This document shows positions 60,101-64,000 of a stretch of DNA of 64,000 nt, piece after piece. How positions within the stretch are numbered: position 1 is the stretch's first letter; every line of letters starts with the position of its first letter. The stretch comes from Diadema setosum (taxonomy: Eukaryota > Echinodermata > Echinoidea > Diadematoida > Diadematidae). Location of the stretch: contig CM067070.1 in NCBI GenBank assembly GCA_033980235.1, positions 875,001 through 939,000 of the forward strand, read 5' to 3'. The position numbers and the translations under genes were made by a program. The notes under the pieces were generated by a model. That model was given only the letters and a program-made list of their open reading frames with translations. It did not search any database and was not told the origin of the DNA.

Positions 60101-61923
60101 AGTCGATGATAAGTGTTTCACCTGGATCGATGAATAGACATTTTTTTTATTTTTGTCTGAATTTCCCATTGTATTCTGTCTCCTAAATGGAGCACGAAAC
60201 AAACACCTGGTGCGTCATAAATGACATCATCTCGTAACCCGTCCATTCTCACATAAAACATGTTTTTGTTCCTTGTGCCTGTATATGTTTTATTTCATTT
60301 GCATTGTTTTTCTTGAACTTGTCATGAGGCAAAAACTTTTTTTTTTTACTTGGAGCAATTTGTTTGTTGAGGTTACTTAATTATTTAATTTTCACCTGAA
60401 TCTTATAAGTGGTAACAGAACTTGGAAGATATATACATATAGTTCCTTCAAACTTTAAGCTTATTGAATCAAAGTACATGTATCTGTTCTTTACCTCGAG
60501 TAAACAATGAACGAAATTTGCTCCATGATACCTATCATCTTTATCTATCCCATCAAAATCATCAAATTTCATTATTTCGGTAACCCGAAAAATAAAGAAA
60601 TTATAAAGATATAAATAATCTAAAAAAAAATCAGAGTAGTACAACTGACCACAATTACCATGTCAATGACTAGTAAGCACGAGAAAATGCTTAAAAGACC
60701 ACCAGTGTTACTTGGATTTAAACACAAACAAATTTGAGAAATAAACTATTTGATACAACATCAACTAAACAAGGTAAAGATAAAACCATGATAATCTCAA
60801 CTTGTCAGGTATGCTACAGGTTTTTTTTTTTTTCTACTTGTTCAAGTTCACTTGAATAGTCTCTATAGATTATGCAATACATACTTTGAATGAGGAATAA
60901 ACTTCTTTTTTTTTTTTATTCACGACACCACTGATTTATCTATGGAATTATCATACACAATAGAAGGGTATATCCTCTTCTACCTATATATATGTAAAAT
61001 TCGGTAGTAAAAATCTAGAAATAATTTCACCGAATTTTTCCGTAAAATAGACCTGAGTTCGGCCATGAAAACCGGCAGCAATTATGGAAATACAGGAAGG
61101 CATAAGAAGTGATTATCTTAGGGAATTCATTTTTAAACATCCGGCACGTTGTTTCAACTCTATTGAGTTGGTAAATTACTCGTGCTATTAGTTTGTTTGA
61201 GTGAATGATTTCTGTATTTACGTTATTATAGTTTTTCCAGCCCAATTTCATCAGATTTGCATTGAAATTCATGAGAAGGCGTTCAATTTCACATGATTTT
61301 GGTCTGCGCTCTGCTCTCACGGTTCAATTCCTTCATATATCATAATTGAAAATCAGGGTTTTATAAATCTTCTTCTTTTTCCTCATATTCTTCTCCAATT
61401 GCTTTTCTGTCATCTCTTATGTAATTCTTCTTAATCTTCTCCTTCATGAACTTTTTCAGTTGGTAATTTTATTTAGCAAGCGATTCAGACATACACAGTA
61501 TATACAAATTTGTACAACCACTTTATTGTTTCTGAATGGTAAATATTAGTCAATCAACCCCATACATCTTTGACTAATAAAACAGCATACTTTGCCAGAG
61601 AATGGTAAATATTATTCAATCAACCTCATATATCTTGACTAGTAAAACAGCATACTTTGCCAGAGAAACACGCCAAGGCAAACCAAGAAGGCCAATGTCC
61701 AAAAAATCTTCTCGATGATGGATCTAGCACTGTAGATATTCGGTATCCCGTGGGCGGTGGTCGTGGTGGCGAACTCTGACAAGAGAGCCGTGACGGTGCT
61801 CGGAGACCTGGACGCCACGTCAGAACCACGTGACCCGACTTCGATGTCGTCGTCTTTGCTGAGTGATTGATGAGATCGGGCGAAGATACTAAACTTAGTT
61901 ATTCCGTGGACCCTAGGGTCCAT
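38725..61923 (-). CDS. DEG/ENaC family sodium channel subunit, 13 exons (whole gene)
   Basis: Joined exons give about 673 residues. Order: cytosolic N terminus with the gating motif HGI (58-60); TM1 (about 69-90); FPAITLCN (116-123); a Ser/acidic-rich insert (150-215); [11 protein letters not shown] (288-298) and YGNCFTFN (318-325); GRYGIPC and the Cys-rich core (410-495); LWPAERYE (508-515); [12 protein letters not shown] (545-556); [14 protein letters not shown] with the G-x-S filter at 582-584; TM2; and an extra hydrophobic segment at about 640-664. Members form trimeric Na+ channels gated by acid, peptides or mechanical force; the gating stimulus here is unknown. Boundaries use GT/AG sites and phase. 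All joins fit except exon 4-5. Introns are 0.3-4.1 kb and full of transposons. The ATG has a strong context (ACCATGG). It could be ASIC-, FaNaC- or ENaC-like; I cannot choose. Confidence 0.9.
39640..41040 (+). pseudogene. Decayed LINE reverse transcriptase in intron 12
   Basis: Broken plus-strand frames read GYRPIS...[20 protein letters not shown], a degraded FDLKKAFDTIDH-like zone, [17 protein letters not shown], then [21 protein letters not shown] and SELSLHV near 40050-40145. This is the order of LINE reverse-transcriptase motifs 1-5. A MITE interrupts it at 40263. It ends in a (GAATT)n tail at about 40990-41045. Many stops. Opposite in orientation to the channel gene. Confidence 0.65.
40263..40768. 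mobile_element. MITE with CTGAATATAAGAACGAC ends
   Basis: The left end AATTGAGTATCTGAATATAA continues GAACGACCCAAGTCCA. The right end is its inverse, ending CTCAATT at 40768. Inner copies of GAC(C/T)(C/T)(A)AGTCC in both orientations (near 40465, 40495, 40585) repeat the terminal motif. It is inserted in the LINE remnant above, within intron 12 of the channel gene. Confidence 0.65.
41503..41578 (-). CDS. DEG/ENaC exon 12
   Basis: Acceptor TTTGTTACAG, donor TCG|GTGAGT; enters at phase 2 and leaves at phase 0. It encodes [20 protein letters not shown] and the following few residues. IYFEELNYE is the conserved strand just before TM2 in this family. Confidence 0.93.
43224..43297 (-). CDS. DEG/ENaC exon 11
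   Basis: Acceptor CGCTCTTCAG, donor CAG|GTAATG; enters at phase 0 and leaves at phase 2. It encodes [20 protein letters not shown] and LEQS, helical and charged, matching the thumb/palm linker position. A (CA)n microsatellite ends only about 13 bp before the acceptor. Confidence 0.85.
43309..43338. repeat. (GT)n microsatellite next to the exon 11 acceptor
   Basis: About 15 GT units on the plus strand, (CA)n in the gene's sense, directly upstream of the exon 11 polypyrimidine region. Confidence 0.9.
43907..43964 (-). CDS. DEG/ENaC exon 10
   Basis: Acceptor ATTTCAACAG, donor GAG|GTGAGT; enters at phase 2 and leaves at phase 0. It encodes [19 protein letters not shown]. Together with exon 9 it rebuilds the family's P(C)xE..Y....S...WP block. 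Confidence 0.92.
44057..44366. mobile_element. MITE with CAGAGACTCCAAC ends, intron 9
   Basis: The tip CAGAGACTCCAAC and its inverse GTTGGAGTCTCTG lie 310 bp apart. CGGGAGA(A/T)-type motifs repeat inside. Flanks CCATTA and CTATTA are 5 of 6 identical, possibly a target duplication. Confidence 0.7.
45070..45142 (-). CDS. DEG/ENaC exon 9
   Basis: Acceptor GCTTGTTGCAG, donor CAG|GTACGA; enters at phase 1 and leaves at phase 2. It encodes [20 protein letters not shown] and ISC. The CACP..C cysteines are those of the conserved extracellular core. Confidence 0.9.
45730..46170 (-). pseudogene. Penelope-like GIY-YIG endonuclease region
   Basis: From about 46165 the minus strand reads [20 protein letters not shown] then [12 protein letters not shown] and [27 protein letters not shown] with YIGET is the GIY-YIG motif of Penelope-like elements, followed by the usual R..H. 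It is separated by frameshifts from the reverse transcriptase upstream. A Cys/His-rich segment lies between them near 46330-46290. Confidence 0.75.
46573..47379 (-). pseudogene. Penelope-like reverse transcriptase, one internal stop
   Basis: Frame reads [22 protein letters not shown], more exactly [30 protein letters not shown] and [11 protein letters not shown]. It ends ITLEDH then TAA (47100-47098), continuing in the same frame [48 protein letters not shown] and [13 protein letters not shown] is the catalytic box. The stop lies just before the FDV catalytic box. The 5' third of the domain is missing. Confidence 0.85.
47745..48790 (+). pseudogene. 5'-truncated LINE, C-terminal ORF2 and 3' tail, intron 8
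   Basis: Plus-strand frames read [24 protein letters not shown], then after shifts [19 protein letters not shown] and a FNTLP..LQTC.SF-like end. These are C-terminal features of jockey/CR1-type LINE proteins. The 3' part has GGGCTCCCCTGAAAAGCAGT and ends in an A/T-rich tail of AATAATG at about 48770-48790. Confidence 0.7.
49266..49476 (-). CDS. DEG/ENaC exon 8: cysteine-rich domain
   Basis: Acceptor T-run then TAAG, donor CAAG|GTAATA; enters at phase 0 and leaves at phase 1. It encodes [54 protein letters not shown] and CTSLNSTQ. The C...YS...C...C......C.C spacing is the diagnostic DEG/ENaC extracellular pattern. Several N-x-T/S sites fit an extracellular location. Confidence 0.95.
49644..49682. 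repeat. Poly-G / poly-C snap-back, intron 7
   Basis: About 18 G, the loop CTCATTG, then about 16 C. It can form a very stable hairpin and resembles the structure at 1803-1849. Confidence 0.75.
49818..49908. repeat. Palindrome, intron 7
   Basis: The arms AATATTGGATG..C and GATTAATACAAGGAAATATT are mirrored around a loop TTGCTTAGCGAGTCC. An AT-rich foldback. Confidence 0.75.
49912..50790. mobile_element. Inverted-repeat element, intron 7
   Basis: The left CATTATTATCC.TACAGAGGAT and the inverse of the right CATTATTATCCATACAGAGG match for about 25 bp, ending in GGATTTT. No protein is recognised inside. Ends are short, so this is moderate. Confidence 0.5.
50935..52200 (+). pseudogene. 3'-truncated LINE: endonuclease end and start of reverse transcriptase, intron 7
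   Basis: Endonuclease C-terminal part: [20 protein letters not shown], then [17 protein letters not shown] and SQHRPIGIK (50935-51260). After a stop and a shift comes a linker region (51343-51585), then [36 protein letters not shown] and [20 protein letters not shown] (RT motifs 1-2a; 51800-52070). A frameshift leads to [19 protein letters not shown], and homology stops before the first catalytic Asp (VDL) box. The loss of the 3' part is unlike normal LINE 5' truncation, so a later deletion is likely. It ends about 175 bp from exon 7. Confidence 0.8.
52375..52538 (-). CDS. DEG/ENaC exon 7
   Basis: Acceptor TCTTCCAAAG, donor GAG|GTACGT; enters at phase 1 and leaves at phase 0. It encodes [39 protein letters not shown] and [15 protein letters not shown](L)L.L.L.VEQ.EY and V.IH.P...P.P...G are family hallmarks (palm and beta-ball region). 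Confidence 0.95.
52807..52922 (-). CDS. DEG/ENaC exon 6
   Basis: Acceptor TAAACCCCAG, donor TATG|GTGAGT; enters at phase 2 and leaves at phase 1. It encodes [20 protein letters not shown] and a Lys/Gly/Ala-rich stretch ending [16 protein letters not shown] is the conserved YG.C.TFN motif. Confidence 0.95.
53652..53842 (-). CDS. DEG/ENaC exon 5
   Basis: Acceptor GCACCTCTAG, donor CAA|GTAAGG; the frame then starts at phase 0 ([20 protein letters not shown]) and leaves at phase 2. It continues [18 protein letters not shown] and [28 protein letters not shown]....C is the family signature. If exon 4 uses its best donor (phase 1), an alternative start at 53814 (acceptor CCGAAG) would restore phase but lose nine residues. 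Confidence 0.88.
54268..54514. mobile_element. MITE inserted in (TA)n, intron 4
   Basis: The 33-bp ends start GAAG(A/G)GTTTGTTTGCAAAA and continue ACCGATAAGTCCAT, inverted at 54482-54514. (TA)n tracts lie on both sides (54236-54266 and 54518-54576). No coding capacity. TA target preference would explain the position. Confidence 0.75.
54820..55005 (-). CDS. DEG/ENaC exon 4
   Basis: Acceptor CGTGAGCAG (a NAGNAG site; 55008 is also possible); enters at phase 1. It encodes a Ser/Gln-rich stretch ([20 protein letters not shown]) then [20 protein letters not shown] and [12 protein letters not shown]. The best donor is CAGG|GTGAGG (phase 1, end 54820). A weak donor GAG|GTCATT (end 54815) gives phase 0, as exon 5 needs. 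The acidic/aromatic end is plausible as the finger domain. Confidence 0.8.
55190..56330. repeat. GC-rich repeat region with ACCGGTCG motifs, intron 3
   Basis: Both ends (55190-55390 and 56200-56330) are rich in ACCGGTC/GACCGG and CGACCG motifs in opposite dominant orientation. The right end reads in reverse AAGGCTGCGGTCACAACCCC, resembling the G-rich..TCACACC tips elsewhere in the window. The left tip is not clear. It is probably a degraded foldback element. Confidence 0.4.
56340..57995. other. Intron 3 sequence, no gene; possible LINE tail and (AAAT)n
   Basis: A 36-bp direct repeat with GCAGAGCCCCTTGGTA(A/G)AGC lies near 57022 and 57056. Then comes AAATAAAACGGAAATAAATG and (GATA)n/(AAAT)n to about 57200, which looks like the 3' tail of a LINE in plus orientation. 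No protein is recognised. Confidence 0.4.
58001..59024. mobile_element. Inverted-repeat element with AGGCC(G/A)TGTCACACC ends, intron 3
   Basis: The left tip AGGCCGTGTCACACCTTTCC continues GGGCAAGC; the right tip is its inverse. Flanks are CTA and TTA, compatible with the 3-bp TWA-type duplication of PIF/Harbinger elements. An internal copy of the tip lies at about 58171-58196. CCCGGAGGT/CTCCGGGCAAG motifs recur inside. No protein. The right end lies 33 bp from exon 3. Confidence 0.75.
59057..59152 (-). CDS. DEG/ENaC exon 3
   Basis: Acceptor CCACCATGTCAG after a pyrimidine tract, donor TCAG|GTAACC; phase 1 to phase 1. It encodes [20 protein letters not shown] and [11 protein letters not shown], a polar Ser/acidic insert in the first extracellular part. 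Not conserved as far as I know, but phase and sites fit exactly. Confidence 0.8.
59230..59350. repeat. (ATTC)n microsatellite
   Basis: Repeated CATT/ATTC units with a short (AATC)n interruption. It overlaps no exon and lies about 80 bp from exon 3. Confidence 0.9.
59806..59911. repeat. GTATGACTCGTGAG-like repeat, intron 2
   Basis: Contains GTATGACTCGTGAG, CTCATGAGCTGTATGACTTG and GGATGTCGGTCTCGTGACG, matching the repeat at 7926-8175. It ends about 33 bp from the exon 2 donor. Confidence 0.5.
59945..60121 (-). CDS. DEG/ENaC exon 2: post-TM1 region
   Basis: Acceptor TCGATCCAG, donor CTG|GTGAGT; phase 1 to phase 1. It encodes [18 protein letters not shown], then [18 protein letters not shown] and [17 protein letters not shown]..........FPA.T.CN.N..R.S is the family's defining motif after TM1. 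Confidence 0.95.
60130..61540. other. Intron 1, no gene seen
   Basis: AT-rich with T-runs near 60337, 60820 and 60906. The open frames are short and unrecognised. Confidence 0.5.
61535..61665. repeat. 65-bp tandem duplication spanning the exon 1 donor
   Basis: CAGCATACTTTGCCAGAGAA occurs at 61583 and 61648. The surrounding 65 bp (TGGTAAATATTA.TCAATCAAC, CATCTTTGACTA.TAAAA) are duplicated with few changes. The second copy contains the end of exon 1 and its donor CAAA|GTATGC, so a decoy donor lies 65 bp into the intron. Confidence 0.75.
61656..61923 (-). CDS. DEG/ENaC exon 1: start, gating motif, TM1
   Basis: ATG at 61923 in the context ACCATGG, donor CAAA|GTATGC, leaves at phase 1. It encodes [20 protein letters not shown], an acidic/Ser-rich stretch, [14 protein letters not shown] (the His-Gly gating motif) and [19 protein letters not shown] (TM1). 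The 89 residues are a normal N-terminal length for the family. Confidence 0.93.
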
Positions 61924-61929
61924 GGTTAT

Positions 61930-62350
61930 TCTGACATAACTGCAAGGTCACGGAAGGTCAATGCAGGACAGTATATAACATTTGCATATAGTACTAATAA
62001 TAATGATAATGATAAGTATACAGCAGCAGCATTTGTACTGCACCGTCGATCTAGTAGCATATTCTGAGGTGCAGAGGGACATATAAAGAGAATAACATGC
62101 ATTTATAGTTCTACATAAGAAGATTGAAGAATAAAAAAGAGAGAGGAAATACTCGATGAGCAATTCAATGAATATTCAACCAAAACAAGATGTGAACATT
62201 ATGTAGTGTTGTTGTTGTTATTTTAAAGATCGAAAGAAGAGAGAGAGAGAGAGAGAAATGGGGCCCTATACAAATAATTTGCCCCAGACAGCACTTATAA
62301 CATAAAACAAACATTATAGATCTTAAAGAGATATAAACAAGAATATTAAA
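61930..62350. other. Immediate upstream region of the channel gene
   Basis: No gene. A minus-strand CTTGCAG near 61944 could be an acceptor for an upstream untranslated exon. (GA)n lies at about 62238-62256. No convincing TATA box. Confidence 0.3.
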
Positions 62351-62360
62351 TGCATACCAA

Positions 62361-62498
62361 GTCTCCTCGAGGGAGCTCATATCGTCTCCATGAGGGAGCT
62401 CATGTTGTCTCTACAAAGGAGCTCATAAAGTCTCCACGAGGGAGCTCATATTGTCTCCATAAAGGAGCTCATTACGTCTCCACGAGGGAGCTCGTGGT
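62361..62498. repeat. Minisatellite, 23 bp x 6
   Basis: GTCTCC.CGAGGGAGCTCAT-type units start at 62361, 62384, 62407, 62430, 62453 and 62476, an exact 23-bp period. Each unit holds GGAGCTC. Confidence 0.95.
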
Positions 62499-62787
62499 AT
62501 TGATGATATGATATTGATGAATACCTCATATTCTTCAGACAAACTCAAATAACTACACAATACACGCGCGCGTGTACCGCACACTAACTCATCCACGTGC
62601 ACACACTCAACCACATACACACACCTCCAACCGCGCACAGACACACCCATATCATGGTTCAACCCAAAATAATGTACAGTATTTAAATAGAGCACACACA
62701 CAATGATATGTTTTTTACGAAATAGATAAAATTACTATAACTGTATCATTGTTTCGAAAGAGAGAAGAAAATATATATATATATATA

Positions 62788-62910
62788 CAGTGTTTATATC
62801 AAGGAGCTCTAAGGCGTTGATACAGAAAAATATTTGCATATACAGAAAAATATTTGCAGTGTTTATATCAAGGAGCTCTAAGGCGTTGATACAGAAAAAT
62901 ATTTGCAGCA
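62788..62910. repeat. 69-bp direct repeat x 2
   Basis: CAGTGTTTATATCAAGGAGC followed by TCTAAGGCGTTGATACAGAA starts at 62788 and 62857. An inner TACAGAAAAATATTTGCA is repeated again. (TA)n precedes it. Confidence 0.9.
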
Positions 62911-63124
62911 AACAACGGAGAAATATGATACAGATATAATCCTGGAATCAAAGACGTATGAGTATACCTGCGGGCTTCAAGCCCCAAAAAATAAAAGGTA
63001 CAAAGTACAATTTAGTGCCAGAAAGTGGGAGTCATGATAATCTTCAAAATAAATTCAAACCACAGATTTAAAGTATTAATTAGGTGCAGGCGACTCATAC
63101 GAAAGGGGTTAACAAACATTTTAA

Positions 63125-63473
63125 AGGTCCAGTTTACCTTTGGGAGCAGTGATTTCAAAAATTTTCAAGATATCATATTTGATGCATATGTGTAGGTCTG
63201 TTGTATCATAAAACATCCTACCATATGAAATATTTGCAATAAAGCCTAAAATACAAGGAGATATCAGGGTTTTTCTAAATAAACCGTAACTGTATACGGT
63301 TTAGTCTGGAACAATTTTTATTATAACTATTGTTCACATTTTGTATATTTAACAACACTTAACATCGATTATACGGATTCAAATTTTGACAGTGGTTGTT
63401 TCTATCCCTAACTCACATTTTAGAACTATTTTATAGCACTAATGCTTTCATCTGCAAATGGTAAATTATGCCT
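63125..63473. mobile_element. TTAA-flanked MITE, copy 2
   Basis: TTAA lies at 63121-63124 and 63474-63477. Tips are AGGTCCAGTTTACC and the inverse of AGGCATAATTTACC. It matches 27755-28113 in reverse over its length, including GTAGGTCTGTTGTA and CACATTTT-like blocks. Confidence 0.85.
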
Positions 63474-63704
63474 TTAAGTTGTTCTCACCACAAAAATAAT
63501 GAAAAATGTATCATTTATAAAATTACACTATAGGTATATGAACGAAAAGATCCCCTGTTCTTGCTAGGGAAACACCCTCAAGGAACGTAAGACAATATAC
63601 ATGTACAATGTATATATTTTATATAATAGAGACCCATTGAGGGAGATGCCGGGATCTGCAGCAGCGAGTGACTCCCCAAACCCGCTCGCTGCAGATTCCG
63701 GCAC

Positions 63705-63857
63705 CTAGAGGCGAGGTGGACGGATTGAGGCCTCGACGTGACGGCTGACCAAGGTCGGCTTGTTGTCGGAGGGGACCGGAGAGCGATGTGCGCTGCGAAT
63801 GTCGTGAAGGTCTATTACGCTGAGGATAGGAGAGATTGAAAGTCCTTCCCCTGTGTA
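63705..63857 (-). CDS. Possible terminal exon of the next gene upstream
   Basis: The minus strand has a good acceptor (TTTTCCCTTCCCAG) at 63858. It is followed by an open frame YTGEGLSISPILSVIDLHD, IRSAHRSPVPSDNK and a TAG after RPPRL at 63705. GC content is higher than in the surroundings, which favours coding sequence. I recognise no domain. It could instead be an untranslated or alternative 5' exon of the channel gene, since CTCTAG|GTGCCG is a weak donor. The preceding exons would lie beyond the window. Confidence 0.35.
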   Translation of the reverse strand, partial: YTGEGLSISPILSVIDLHDIRSAHRSPVPSDNKPTLVSRHVEASIRPPRL

Positions 63858-64000
63858 CTGGGAAGGGGAAAACGAGACTAAATAAAACATAAGTGAGATT
63901 TATCACAATCAAGCATGAGAAAAAACAAAAAACAAAAACAAAAACGAAACAAACACAAAAACCCACATATCATTGATAAGCAGATATATGCCAACATGAC

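Noticed and set aside
63619..63966. 115 aa minus-strand frame
   Set aside because: Overlaps the possible exon in another frame and begins in T-rich sequence; the frame starting at the acceptor at 63857 is more plausible.

Overview
This is a eukaryotic, AT-rich, repeat-dense genomic window. I see no bacterial operons, no rRNA and no free-standing tRNA gene. The best supported host gene is one DEG/ENaC-type sodium channel split into 13 exons on the minus strand (61923 down to 38725). Almost everything else is mobile DNA or its debris. The mix is a CR1/L2-type LINE with both ORFs open, a DIRS-like tyrosine-recombinase retroelement, a Penelope-like element, PIF/Harbinger-like and P-like (THAP) DNA transposons, tRNA-derived SINEs and many short inverted-repeat elements. 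It suggests a marine invertebrate deuterostome, most likely an echinoderm such as a sea urchin. That is inference from the repeat repertoire and the gene type; the species cannot be read from the sequence.

Layout. 0-4.5 kb: tandem arrays inside hAT-like termini. 4.6-9.8 kb: a 5.2 kb element with roughly 500 bp inverted ends and a decayed minus-strand gene of a family I recognise from marine animals but cannot name. 9.9-13.7 kb: a LINE tail, a short inverted-repeat element, a SINE and a curious 9-copy array of a 13-bp motif. 13.8-18.2 kb: a 4-copy tandem repeat, then a Harbinger-like element with TTA duplications, a recognisable but broken transposase and an inserted SINE. 18.4-21.6 kb: a decayed DIRS-like element. 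22-28.5 kb: a MITE, then a P-like element with a THAP remnant, 8-bp target duplications and two nested elements. 28.9-35.4 kb: a duplicated snap-back repeat, then the LINE with two intact ORFs. 36-37.7 kb: a foldback element.

38.7-61.9 kb: the channel gene. Its exons encode in order a cytosolic His-Gly gating motif, TM1, the FPAITLCN post-TM1 motif, a Ser/acidic-rich insert, the cysteine-rich extracellular domain, the G-x-S selectivity filter and TM2. A further hydrophobic segment near the C terminus is unusual for the family. All junctions join in phase except exon 4 to exon 5. Its introns hold a Penelope-like element, three LINE fragments and several inverted-repeat elements. 62-64 kb: minisatellites, a second copy of a TTAA-flanked MITE and a possible terminal exon of the next minus-strand gene.
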